From Streptomyces sp. NBC_00154 (GTDB taxonomy: Bacteria > Actinomycetota > Actinomycetes > Streptomycetales > Streptomycetaceae): a stretch of 64,000 bases of DNA. The stretch spans positions 4,036,501-4,100,500 of the forward strand of contig NZ_JAPEMI010000001.1 of NCBI RefSeq assembly GCF_026342835.1, read 5' to 3'. Shown here piece by piece: positions 25,946 through 33,950 of this stretch. The notes below the pieces were generated by a model. The model had not been told where the DNA came from, searched no databases, and saw nothing but the letters and a program-made list of their open reading frames with translations. The position numbers were made by a program, and so were the translations under genes. Numbering within the stretch: position 1 is the stretch's first letter; each line of letters opens with the position of its first letter.

Positions 25946-27595
25946 GTGCGGCCGGTAGGCAGCAAGTACCTGCTCGAGGAGCCGCTGGGACGCGGCGCCA
26001 CGGGCACCGTCTGGCGTGCCCGCCAGCGGGAGACCGCAGGTTCCGAGGCGGCAGTCGCGGGTCAGCCCGGCGAGACCGTGGCGATCAAGGTCCTCAAGGA
26101 GGAGCTCGCCAACGATGCGGACGTCGTGATGCGGTTCCTGCGCGAGCGCTCCGTGCTGCTGCGGCTCACCCACGAGAACATCGTGCGCACCCGTGACCTG
26201 GTTGTGGAGGGCGATCTCCTCGCCCTTGTGATGGACCTGGTCGACGGCCCCGACCTGCACCGCTACCTCCGCGAGAACGGTCCGCTCACCCCGGTCGCCG
26301 CCTCGCTCCTCACCGCCCAGATCGCGGACGCGCTCGCCGCCAGCCATGCCGACGGCGTCGTCCACCGCGACCTGAAGCCGGCCAACGTCCTGCTCTCCGA
26401 GCGCGACGGCCAGATGCACCCGATGCTCACCGACTTCGGCATCGCGCGGCTCGCCGACTCCCCGGGGCTGACCCGGACCCATGAGTTCGTCGGCACGCCC
26501 GCCTATGTGGCGCCGGAGTCCGCCGAGGGCCGGCCGCAGACGTCCGCGGTCGACATCTACGGTGCGGGCATCCTGCTGTACGAGCTGGTCACCGGGCGAC
26601 CGCCGTTCTCCGGCGGCACCGCCCTCGAAGTGCTGCAACGGCACCTCAGCGAGGAGCCCCGCCGCCCCACCACCGTCCCGGCACCGCTGTGGACAGTCAT
26701 AGAGCGCTGCCTCAGCAAGGACCCGGACCGGCGGCCCAGCGCCGAGAACCTGGCCCGTGGGCTGCGTACCGTCGCGGCCGGCATCGGCGTGCACGCCAAC
26801 TCGGCCCAGATCGCCGCCGCCGACGGGGTGGGCGCCCTGCTCGCCCCCGACCCGGCGCCCCCTGCGGTCCCGGGGACCCAGGGTGCGGCCGACCCGACAC
26901 AGGTGCTGCCGAGCAATGCGGGTGCGTACGACCCGAACGCGGCGACCAGTGTCATGCAGCACGCCCCCGGCCAGGGATACGGGCAGGGCCAGGGCGGGTA
27001 CGCCGACCCGACCGCGGTCATGCCGCCCGTGCCGACGCGCCCGGAAGGCCCGCCGCAGCCCGATGGCCCGCACCCGTGGCAGTCCCAGCTGCAGGCGGCC
27101 CGCGACCGCAACGAGCAGACGCAGGTCCAATACCTCGACCCGAGCGAGGACCCGCTGCGCCGCCGCCCCCAGCGCCAGCAGCCGCGGCCCCAACAGCCCC
27201 AGCAGCAGCGGCCGCAGCACCAGCAGTACGGACAACAGCCCCAGCAACAGCAGCAGTACGCCCAGCGCCGCCAGCAGCAGCAATACCCGCAGCAGCAGCC
27301 GCAGCGCCAGCAGTACGCACCCCCGCAGCAGCCGCCGCCCCAGCAGCCGGCCCCGCGCCAGCCCCGCGAGCCGAGGCAGCGCAGCGCCAACCCGACGAAG
27401 ATCCCGGGCCTCGGCTGCCTCAAGGGATGTCTGTTCACCGTGGTGCTGCTGTTCGTCGCGGGCTGGCTGATCTGGGAACTGACGCCCCTGCAGGACTGGG
27501 TGGCCCAGGGCAAGAGCTACTGGCAGGCGATCGGTGACGGGATCTCGGCCGCCACCGACTGGCTCTCCAAACTGGGCGACAGCGGCGCCAACTGA
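25946..27595 (+). CDS. pkaA: membrane Ser/Thr protein kinase PkaA
   Basis: This 549-residue eukaryotic-type kinase carries the Gly-rich loop LGRGATGTVW, catalytic Lys in VAIKVLKEE, HRDLKPANVL and DFGIAR within residues 1-275. The next 200 residues are rich in Pro and Gln, then comes one membrane span (GCLFTVVLLFVAGWLIW, about 500) and a short external tail. No PASTA repeats are present. GTG 25946 is chosen because GGGAG lies nine bases upstream and the kinase fold begins at once (MRPVGSKYLLEE); the frame is open further upstream. Length, architecture and the following kinase gene match S. coelicolor pkaA, from memory. Confidence 0.9.
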   Translation: MRPVGSKYLLEEPLGRGATGTVWRARQRETAGSEAAVAGQPGETVAIKVLKEELANDADVVMRFLRERSVLLRLTHENIVRTRDLVVEGDLLALVMDLVDGPDLHRYLRENGPLTPVAASLLTAQIADALAASHADGVVHRDLKPANVLLSERDGQMHPMLTDFGIARLADSPGLTRTHEFVGTPAYVAPESAEGRPQTSAVDIYGAGILLYELVTGRPPFSGGTALEVLQRHLSEEPRRPTTVPAPLWTVIERCLSKDPDRRPSAENLARGLRTVAAGIGVHANSAQIAAADGVGALLAPDPAPPAVPGTQGAADPTQVLPSNAGAYDPNAATSVMQHAPGQGYGQGQGGYADPTAVMPPVPTRPEGPPQPDGPHPWQSQLQAARDRNEQTQVQYLDPSEDPLRRRPQRQQPRPQQPQQQRPQHQQYGQQPQQQQQYAQRRQQQQYPQQQPQRQQYAPPQQPPPQQPAPRQPREPRQRSANPTKIPGLGCLKGCLFTVVLLFVAGWLIWELTPLQDWVAQGKSYWQAIGDGISAATDWLSKLGDSGAN

Positions 27596-27629
27596 GAGCG
27601 CACGCACCACCGACTTCGTGGCTTTGTCG

Positions 27630-27660
27630 ACTTCTGCGGGGCAATTTCGCCCGCAGAAGT
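27630..27660 (+). terminator. hairpin after pkaA
   Basis: ACTTCTGCGGG (27630-27640) and CCCGCAGAAGT (27650-27660) pair perfectly around a nine-base loop, 35 bases past the pkaA stop. It may end or attenuate transcription before pkaB. The sequence CTTTGTCGAC occurs just before it and again at 27709-27718. Confidence 0.6.
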
Positions 27661-27764
27661 GGAGGTTGGCGCCATGCAGGGCACGCAGCACCCCGATCGA
27701 CGCGTAACTTTGTCGACCGGGGGTTAGTGAGCGAGGTCCATCGCCAGCCGCTGAGGGAGCAGTC

Positions 27765-29003
27765 TTGGCACGGAATATCGGCAGCCGGTACACCGCCCAC
27801 CAGATCCTGGGGCGCGGCAGCGCCGGCACGGTGTGGCTCGGCGAGGGTCCTGAGGGCCCCGTAGCCATAAAGCTCCTCCGTGAGGACCTCGCGTCCGACC
27901 AGGAGCTGGTCGGACGCTTCGTCCAGGAGCGCGCCGCCCTGCTCAAGCTCGACCACCCGCACATCGTCGGCGTCCGCGACCTCGTCGTGGACGGCAACGA
28001 CCTGGCGCTGGTCATGAACCTGGTACGCGGCACGGATCTGCGCACCCGCCTCGACCGCGAGCGCCGCCTCGCCCCCGAGGCGGCGGTCGCGATCATCGCG
28101 GACGTGGCCGACGGCCTTGCCGCCGCGCACGCCGCCGGAGTGGTGCACCGCGACGTCAAGCCGGAGAACATCCTGCTCGACATGGAGGGCCCGCTCGGTC
28201 CCGGCGGCTCGCACTCGGCACTGCTCACGGACTTCGGGGTCGCGAAGCTCATCGACACCCCGCGCCGCACCAAGGCCACGAAGATCATCGGTACGCCGGA
28301 CTATCTGGCCCCCGAGATCGTCGAGGGTCTCCCGCCGCGCGCCGCCGTGGACATCTACGCTCTCGCGACGGTGCTGTACGAGCTCCTCGCGGGCTTCACA
28401 CCGTTCGGCGGCGGCCACCCCGGCGCGGTGCTGCGCCGCCACGTCACGGAGACAGTGGTCCCGCTCCCCGGCATCCCCGAGGAACTCTGGCAGCTCCTGG
28501 TGCAGTGCCTGGCCAAGGCCCCGGCCTCCCGGCTGCGCGCCTCCGAGCTCGCGGCCCGCCTGCGCGAACAGCTCCCGCACCTGGCCGGCATCCCGCCCCT
28601 CGACGTCGACGAGCCGGACACCGAACCGGAACCGCAGCCGTACGACGAGCAGCAGTACACCCCCAACCCCGACGAACCCCGCCGCCGCGGCGCGGTCCCG
28701 CTGGTCCCCGGCGCGTCCCCCGACTCCAACCGTGACACCCACACGAGCATGCGCGTCCCCGCCCCGGACGAACTCTCCGGCGGCCCCCGGGGCACCGCCC
28801 GGGCCCCGCGCGCCCCGGGCCAGCCCCGCCCCGGCTCGGCCCGCAACAAATCGGCCGCCATCCGCAAACGCCGCATCACGCTCGGCGCAGTGGCGATAGT
28901 GCTGTGCGCGGCACTGGGCGTCGGCGGCTGGCTGGCCCTGAGCGGCAACGACGCGGACGCGACACCACAGGACTCGGGGAGCTCGGCACCGGCGGTGCCG
29001 TAG
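27765..29003 (+). CDS. pkaB: membrane Ser/Thr protein kinase PkaB
   Basis: This 412-residue kinase shows the glycine loop LGRGSAGTVW, VAIKLLRED, HRDVKPENIL and DFGVAKL in residues 1-265, then a disordered linker and one span near the C-terminus (ITLGAVAIVLCAALGVGGWL, about 370-390) with a tail of about 20 residues. The start is TTG 27765: GAGGGAG lies seven bases upstream and no ATG or GTG fits. It follows pkaA by 169 bases with a hairpin between. Like PkaA it lacks an external sensor domain, so the input signal is unclear; the FHA protein is a candidate target. Confidence 0.9.
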   Translation: MARNIGSRYTAHQILGRGSAGTVWLGEGPEGPVAIKLLREDLASDQELVGRFVQERAALLKLDHPHIVGVRDLVVDGNDLALVMNLVRGTDLRTRLDRERRLAPEAAVAIIADVADGLAAAHAAGVVHRDVKPENILLDMEGPLGPGGSHSALLTDFGVAKLIDTPRRTKATKIIGTPDYLAPEIVEGLPPRAAVDIYALATVLYELLAGFTPFGGGHPGAVLRRHVTETVVPLPGIPEELWQLLVQCLAKAPASRLRASELAARLREQLPHLAGIPPLDVDEPDTEPEPQPYDEQQYTPNPDEPRRRGAVPLVPGASPDSNRDTHTSMRVPAPDELSGGPRGTARAPRAPGQPRPGSARNKSAAIRKRRITLGAVAIVLCAALGVGGWLALSGNDADATPQDSGSSAPAVP

Positions 29004-29064
29004 GCCTCCGGAAGATCGAACGGGTCCGGTCACTGTGGTCCCGGACACCCCGAGTCCGTCCGCC

Positions 29065-29119
29065 GGGCGGCCCGGCGGCCCCGTACGTAAGGAGGTCGGG
29101 CGGCCCGGCGGCCCCGTAC
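29065..29119. repeat. 22-bp direct repeat upstream of prfB
   Basis: An identical 22-base GC-rich block occurs at 29065-29086 and 29098-29119 with a 33-bp period. It lies 70 to 120 bases before the prfB start. Confidence 0.7.
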
Positions 29120-29187
29120 ACAGGGATTCCGGCCGATGATCTAGCAGCCCGGGGCAGGTCCGCGCCGACAGCCGTTACGCTGGACCC

Positions 29188-30294
29188 GTGGCAGTCGTCG
29201 ATATTTCCGAAGAGCTGAAGTCCCTCTCCTCGACCATGGGGTCGATCGAGGCCGTCCTGGACCTGGATGCGCTGAGGGCGGACATCGCCGCGCTCGAGGA
29301 GCAGGCGGCGGCGCCGTCCCTCTGGGACGACCCGGACGCGGCACAGAAGATCACCAGCAAGCTTTCGCACCTCCAGGCCGAGGTCCGCAAGACCGAGACC
29401 CTGCGTGGCCGCATAGACGATCTTGCGGTCCTCTTCGAGCTCGCGCAGGACGAGGCCGACGCCGACACCCTCGCCGAGGCCGAGGCGGAGCTGGAGTCCG
29501 TCAGGAAGGCGCTCGACGAGATGGAGGTCCGCACCCTCCTCTCCGGCGAGTACGACTCCCGTGAGGCGCTGGTCAACATCCGGGCCGAGGCCGGTGGCGT
29601 CGACGCCGCCGACTTCGCCGAGAAGCTCCAGCGCATGTACATCCGCTGGGCCGAGCGGCACGGCTACAAGACCGAGGTCTACGAGACGTCGTACGCGGAA
29701 GAGGCCGGCATCAAGTCGACCACCTTCGCCGTGCAGATTCCGTACGCCTACGGCACGCTCTCCGTCGAGCAGGGCACCCACCGGCTCGTCCGGATCTCGC
29801 CCTTCGACAACCAGGGCCGCCGCCAGACGTCCTTCGCGGGTGTCGAGGTGCTGCCGGTGGTCGAGACGACCGACCACATCGAGATCGACGAGTCCGAGCT
29901 GCGCGTCGACGTGTACCGCTCCTCCGGCCCCGGTGGCCAGGGCGTCAACACGACCGACTCCGCGGTGCGCCTGACCCACCTGCCGACCGGCATCGTCGTC
30001 TCCTGCCAGAACGAGCGCTCGCAGATCCAGAACAAGGCGTCCGCGATGAACGTCCTCCAGGCGAAGCTCCTCGAGCGCCGCCGCCAGGAGGAGCAGGCCA
30101 AGATGGACGCGCTCAAGGGCGACGGCGGCAACTCCTGGGGCAACCAGATGCGTTCGTACGTCCTCCACCCGTACCAGATGGTCAAGGACCTGCGTACGGA
30201 GTTCGAGATCGGCAACCCGGAAGCGGTCTTCAACGGCGAGATCGACGGCTTCCTGGAGGCGGGCATCCGCTGGCGCAAGCAGCGGGAGAAGTAA
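29188..30294 (+). CDS. prfB: peptide chain release factor 2
   Basis: RF2 (368 residues) ends translation at UGA and UAA. The stop-recognition motif SPF (in ISPFDNQGRR) and the peptide-release motif GGQ (SGPGGQGVN) are both present. The reading frame is continuous: the position of the E. coli in-frame UGA frameshift site (near VLDLDALRADI) has none, so the usual RF2 autoregulation is absent. The GTG start has no ribosome site, while TACGCT (29176-29181) is placed as a -10 for a leaderless mRNA. Confidence 0.97.
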   Translation: MAVVDISEELKSLSSTMGSIEAVLDLDALRADIAALEEQAAAPSLWDDPDAAQKITSKLSHLQAEVRKTETLRGRIDDLAVLFELAQDEADADTLAEAEAELESVRKALDEMEVRTLLSGEYDSREALVNIRAEAGGVDAADFAEKLQRMYIRWAERHGYKTEVYETSYAEEAGIKSTTFAVQIPYAYGTLSVEQGTHRLVRISPFDNQGRRQTSFAGVEVLPVVETTDHIEIDESELRVDVYRSSGPGGQGVNTTDSAVRLTHLPTGIVVSCQNERSQIQNKASAMNVLQAKLLERRRQEEQAKMDALKGDGGNSWGNQMRSYVLHPYQMVKDLRTEFEIGNPEAVFNGEIDGFLEAGIRWRKQREK

Positions 30295-30308
30295 GCAACC
30301 AGTTCGCG

Positions 30309-30351
30309 CGGCGGTGCCGGGACCCCCACAGGGTTCCGGCACCGCCGTTTT
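30309..30351 (+). terminator. prfB terminator
   Basis: CGGCGGTGCCGG (30309-30320) pairs with CCGGCACCGCCG (30336-30347); the helix continues inward with GACCC/GGGTT and is followed by TTTT. It is a canonical intrinsic terminator 15 bases after prfB. Confidence 0.92.
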
Positions 30352-30698
30352 CGGTACCCGGCGGCCGCCATGGTGCGTGCGGAATTCCTTTGCCTGAAGG
30401 GGAGTTGGGGCCGCGAGTTGCGTAGGCCCCGTGGTGAGTGCGTCACAGTCGTGATTCTGATTGACGGTCAACTGCTCGCAAAACGGTGCACATTGCACGG
30501 AACAGGCTTGACGTAGTCCTTAACTCTGGACAGGGTGCTAGTGCAGCATGCGTATGTCTGGGACGGGTGTGGGCGGGGGAGGGCGGCTTGACCACGGCAT
30601 TACGTGGCCCGGCAGGCCGAGAGCGCAACCCCCGGCAGAGCCGCGAGCCCGCATATGGCTGCTCCATTGACGAGAACAGCTACTGGGGGTAGCAGCAG
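30352..30698 (+). promoter_or_regulatory. upstream region of the repeat surface protein, with promoter
   Basis: TTGACG (30508-30513) and CAGGGT (30531-30536) are 17 bases apart and form a good housekeeping-type promoter, giving a leader of about 155 bases. Upstream lie two small palindromes, TTGACGGTCAA (30461-30471) and GTGCACATTGCAC (30486-30498), which may bind a regulator. The short reading frames in the leader do not look like genes. Confidence 0.55.
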
Positions 30699-31610
30699 AT
30701 GACCAAGAAGACGCGAGTCCGCGTCGCGCGGATAGCCGCCGGTGCGGTAATCGCCGCGGGTGCCTCGCTGACCGCTGCCGGCGCGGCGCAGGCCGTCGGC
30801 ATCGGTGTCAACATCGGTGGGCTCTCGGCCAAGGCCGAGGCCAACGAGGACGGTCTCGACGTCGGCCTGGGTATCCAGGGAGACACCGAGGGCGACAGCG
30901 GCGGCGATGTGGCCGGCGGTGTCGACGAGGGGCCTTCGACCACGGGCGAGACCACTGACGGTGGCGCGGCCGATAACGGTGGCGCGGCTGACAATGGCGG
31001 TGCGGCCGATAACGGCGGTGCGGCTGACAATGGCGGTGCGGCTGACAATGGCGGTGCGGCTGACAACGGCGGTGCGGCTGACAACGGCGGTGCGGCCGAT
31101 AACGGCGGTGCGGCCGATAACGGCGGTGCGGCCGATAACGGCGGTGCGGCCGATAACGGTGGCGCGGCCGATAACGGTGGCGCGGCCGATAACGGCGGTG
31201 CGGCCGATAACGGCGGTGCGGCCGATAACGGCGGTGCGGCCGACAACGGTGGCGCGGCTGACAATGGTGGCGCGGCTGACAACGGCGGTGCGGCTGACAA
31301 CGGTGGCGCCAACGGCAACGGCGGCGGCAACGGCGGCAACGGCGGCGCCTCCGGCGACGTCACCGGCGGCGGCGACGACGGTGGTGCCAACACCTGCACC
31401 GTCGACCTCGACGGCGCCGAGTGCGCGGACAACACCGACACCGACAGTGTCGGCAACCAGCCGGTCGAGCAGGGCAAGGGCAAGGACGAGCTCGCCGAGA
31501 CCGGTGCGGCCGAGACCACGTTCCTGCTGCTCGGTGCCGCGACGATGATCGCCGGCGGCATCGGCTTCCGGATCCTGCCGCGTCTGGTGAACGGCCGTAC
31601 GGTCGCCTAA
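30699..31610 (+). CDS. sortase-anchored surface protein with 19 GGAADN repeats
   Basis: This 303-residue secreted protein has a signal peptide ending near AQA (about residue 32), a short Gly/Asp-rich region, then 19 consecutive GGAADN hexapeptides (residues 88-201), a Gly/Asn segment, a small two-Cys segment (TCTVDLDGAECAD) and a C-terminal sorting signal: LAETG at about 265, a hydrophobic span and an Arg-containing tail. LAXTG is the motif of class E sortases of streptomycetes, so covalent attachment to peptidoglycan is expected. The GGGGG before ATG 30699 serves as ribosome site. No enzyme domain is present; a flexible wall stalk is the best guess. Confidence 0.85.
   Translation: MTKKTRVRVARIAAGAVIAAGASLTAAGAAQAVGIGVNIGGLSAKAEANEDGLDVGLGIQGDTEGDSGGDVAGGVDEGPSTTGETTDGGAADNGGAADNGGAADNGGAADNGGAADNGGAADNGGAADNGGAADNGGAADNGGAADNGGAADNGGAADNGGAADNGGAADNGGAADNGGAADNGGAADNGGAADNGGAADNGGANGNGGGNGGNGGASGDVTGGGDDGGANTCTVDLDGAECADNTDTDSVGNQPVEQGKGKDELAETGAAETTFLLLGAATMIAGGIGFRILPRLVNGRTVA
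30960..31301 (+). repeat. 18-bp coding tandem repeat, 19 copies
   Basis: Nineteen uninterrupted 18-base units encode GGAADN. Units differ only at a few silent sites (GGT/GGC, GCC/GCT, GAT/GAC, AAC/AAT), so the amino-acid sequence is perfectly conserved. Such a tract is expected to vary in copy number among strains. Confidence 0.95.
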
Positions 31611-31644
31611 GGCCCCTGTGGCCGGTGGACGCGCCTGCGTACAC

Positions 31645-31685
31645 AGAAGTGCCCGGGACAGCCGATCGGCGTCCCGGGCTCTTCT
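31645..31685. terminator. bidirectional terminator
   Basis: AGAAG-GCCCGGGAC (31645-31659, one T between) pairs with GTCCCGGGC-CTTCT (31671-31685). It lies between the surface protein gene and the convergent zinc-ribbon gene. Confidence 0.8.
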
Positions 31686-31751
31686 ACGTACGCACACGGT
31701 CACGTATTCACTCCGCCATGCGGGCGGCGGCGGTTACAGACAGCTACACGG

Positions 31752-31955
31752 TCATACGGTCTGGTGCGCCAGCAGTGCCAGCGTCGCCAGCAGCACCACC
31801 AGCAACGCGACCAGCATCGCCGGGCTCAGGCCTGCGAAGAGTCCCTGCTGCTCTTCCTGCTGCTGCAGCCGTGCGCGGCTGGCCCGGCATACCGGGCACC
31901 GGCCCTCGTTCACGGGCGCCGCGCAGTTTGCGCACACCAATCGGTCATAGGTCAT
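31752..31955 (-). CDS. small membrane protein with zinc ribbon (67 aa)
   Basis: ATG 31955 is preceded by an excellent ribosome site (GGAGGAGG, seven bases away), which makes this small ORF convincing. The product has two CxxC pairs (C8, C11, C20, C23) forming a rubredoxin-like zinc ribbon, a Gln/Glu-rich linker, and one C-terminal membrane span (AMLVALLVVLLATLALL, about 45-62). It is divergent from ftsE. The function is unknown; a tail-anchored cytoplasmic zinc finger is what the sequence shows. Confidence 0.78.
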   Translation of the reverse strand: MTYDRLVCANCAAPVNEGRCPVCRASRARLQQQEEQQGLFAGLSPAMLVALLVVLLATLALLAHQTV

Positions 31956-32223
31956 GCGCTTTCCTCCTCCCGCGCGGCGGAGCCGCATACGCGTTCTCTC
32001 CGCACAACGCTCATGGAAACGCATCCGTTCCCCCTCCACTGTGCCAGCTCGCGCAGATTTCGGCGCGGCCCGCCGGAAACACCCGGTCCGTTCCGGCTCC
32101 GGTTGCGCCCCGGCACGGTTCCGTTCCGCCATAAATCGCCCATCAGCGGACGCGCGCCTGCACGCCTCAGCCCGGTTCGCGTATGGTCACGCACACCTAC
32201 TCCCGGCCGACCGTGGTGCATCC
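31956..32223. promoter_or_regulatory. divergent region between zinc-ribbon gene and ftsE
   Basis: No additional gene was found in 268 bases. It must hold the promoters of ftsEX and of the small zinc-ribbon gene. TATGGT at 32183-32188 and TACTCC near 32197 are possible -10 boxes for ftsE, neither with a clear -35. Confidence 0.4.
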
Positions 32224-32913
32224 GTGATCCGATTCGACAACGTCTCCAAGACATACCCGAAGCAGAGCCGTCCCGCTCTACGGGATGTGTCTCTCGATAT
32301 CGAGAAGGGCGAGTTCGTCTTCCTGGTGGGCTCCTCCGGCTCCGGCAAGTCCACCTTCATGCGACTCATCCTCCGCGAGGAGCGTGCCAGCCAGGGCATG
32401 GTCCATGTCCTCGGCAAGGACCTCGCGCGCCTGTCCAACTGGAAGGTGCCGCAGATGCGCCGCCAGCTGGGCACGGTCTTCCAGGACTTCCGGCTGCTCC
32501 CCAACAAGACTGTTGCGGAGAACGTGGCGTTCGCCCAGGAAGTCATCGGCAAGCCGCGCGGCGAGATCCGCAAGGCCGTACCGCAGGTCCTCGACCTCGT
32601 CGGTCTCGGCGGCAAGGAGGACCGCATGCCCGGTGAGCTCTCCGGTGGTGAGCAGCAGCGCGTGGCGATCGCGCGGGCGTTCGTGAACCGTCCCATGCTG
32701 CTGATCGCGGACGAGCCGACCGGCAACCTCGACCCGCAGACCTCCGTGGGCATCATGAAGCTGCTGGACCGGATCAACCGGACCGGGACCACCGTCATCA
32801 TGGCGACCCACGACCAGAACATCGTCGACCAGATGCGCAAGCGCGTCATCGAGCTCGAGCAGGGCCGTCTCGTACGCGACCAGGCCCGCGGCGTCTACGG
32901 CTACCAGCACTGA
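32224..32913 (+). CDS. ftsE: cell division ATP-binding protein FtsE
   Basis: FtsE (229 residues, the normal length) is the ATPase of the FtsEX complex, which in other bacteria activates peptidoglycan hydrolases at the septum or wall. Walker A GSSGSGKST, signature LSGGEQQRVAIARA, Walker B LLIADEPTGNLDP and the H-loop ATHDQ are all intact. GTG 32224 gives the family N-terminus MIRFDNVSKTY; there is no good ribosome site. ftsX follows 51 bases later. Confidence is high because of motif set, length and partner. Confidence 0.96.
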   Translation: MIRFDNVSKTYPKQSRPALRDVSLDIEKGEFVFLVGSSGSGKSTFMRLILREERASQGMVHVLGKDLARLSNWKVPQMRRQLGTVFQDFRLLPNKTVAENVAFAQEVIGKPRGEIRKAVPQVLDLVGLGGKEDRMPGELSGGEQQRVAIARAFVNRPMLLIADEPTGNLDPQTSVGIMKLLDRINRTGTTVIMATHDQNIVDQMRKRVIELEQGRLVRDQARGVYGYQH

Positions 32914-32964
32914 GCGGATCCGGCCGCGCCGGACCCGCTGAGCATCGAGTACTGAAAGGACGCC

Positions 32965-33882
32965 ATGCGCGCCCAGTTCGTCCTGTCGGAGATCGGCGTC
33001 GGTCTCCGTCGCAATCTCACGATGACCTTCGCCGTCGTCGTCTCCGTCGCCCTCTCGCTCGCCCTGTTCGGCGGCGCGCTGCTGATGCGCGAGCAGGTCA
33101 GCACGATGAAGGACTACTGGTACGACAAGGTCAACGTCTCGATCTTCCTCTGCAGCAAGAACGACGCGGAGTCGGCGGCCAACTGCTCCAAGGGCGCCGT
33201 CACCGCTGAGCAGAAGAAGCAGATCGAGACCGACCTCGGGAAGATGAGCGCCGTCGAGAAGGTCGTATACGAGTCGGCCGACCAGGCGTACAAGCACTAC
33301 CAGGAGCAGTTCGGCGACTCACCGATGGCCGGCAACATCACGCCGGACCAGATGCAGGAGTCGTTCCGCGTCAAGCTGCACGACCCGAAGAAGTACAAGG
33401 TCGTCGCCACCGCCTTCGCGGGCCGCGCCGGGGTGCAGTCCGTCCAGGACCAGAGATCCATCCTGGACAACCTCTTCGGGCTGATGAACGGCATGAATGT
33501 GGCCGCGCTCTTCGTGATGGCGCTGATGCTGGTCATTGCGCTGATGCTGATCGTGAACACCGTCCGCGTCTCGGCGTTCAGCCGGCGCCGCGAGACGGGC
33601 ATCATGCGGCTCGTCGGTGCGTCCGGGTTCTACATCCAGATGCCGTTCATCATGGAGGCCGCGTTCGCCGGGCTCATCGGTGGCGTGCTCGCCTGCGTCA
33701 TGCTGCTGGCCGGGCGGTATTTCCTGATCGACGGCGGTCTGGCCCTCCAGTCGAAGCTGAATCTGATCGACTTCATCGGCTGGAACGCGGTCTTCACCAA
33801 GCTGCCGCTGGTCCTTGCGATCGGGCTGCTGATGCCCGCCGTTGCCGCACTCTTCGCGCTGCGCAAGTACCTCAAGGTGTGA
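32965..33882 (+). CDS. ftsX: cell division membrane protein FtsX
   Basis: This 305-residue protein has four membrane spans: one near residues 20-45, a large external domain (about 45-170) with two Cys (FLCSKNDAESAANC) and then three spans in the C-terminal half, with the RRRETGIMRLVGASGFYI loop that contacts FtsE. The external domain is the part that binds hydrolase partners in other actinobacteria. AAGGA precedes ATG 32965. The next gene, a secreted S41 protease, starts 68 bases downstream from its own leaderless-type promoter. Confidence 0.96.
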   Translation: MRAQFVLSEIGVGLRRNLTMTFAVVVSVALSLALFGGALLMREQVSTMKDYWYDKVNVSIFLCSKNDAESAANCSKGAVTAEQKKQIETDLGKMSAVEKVVYESADQAYKHYQEQFGDSPMAGNITPDQMQESFRVKLHDPKKYKVVATAFAGRAGVQSVQDQRSILDNLFGLMNGMNVAALFVMALMLVIALMLIVNTVRVSAFSRRRETGIMRLVGASGFYIQMPFIMEAAFAGLIGGVLACVMLLAGRYFLIDGGLALQSKLNLIDFIGWNAVFTKLPLVLAIGLLMPAVAALFALRKYLKV

Positions 33883-33950
33883 CATGCGCCCCGTGGGGCG
33901 CGCGGTGAACCCGCCGTGCGCCCTCGGAGTGTTGTCCTAGACTCATCGCC

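Noticed and set aside
30486..30692. 68-codon frame in the leader of the repeat surface protein gene
   Set aside because: It has no ribosome site or recognisable features and overlaps the promoter; treated as noncoding leader.
30960..31301. Regular repeats that might be a CRISPR array
   Set aside because: The 18-bp units are contiguous without spacers and encode a perfect hexapeptide in a secreted protein.
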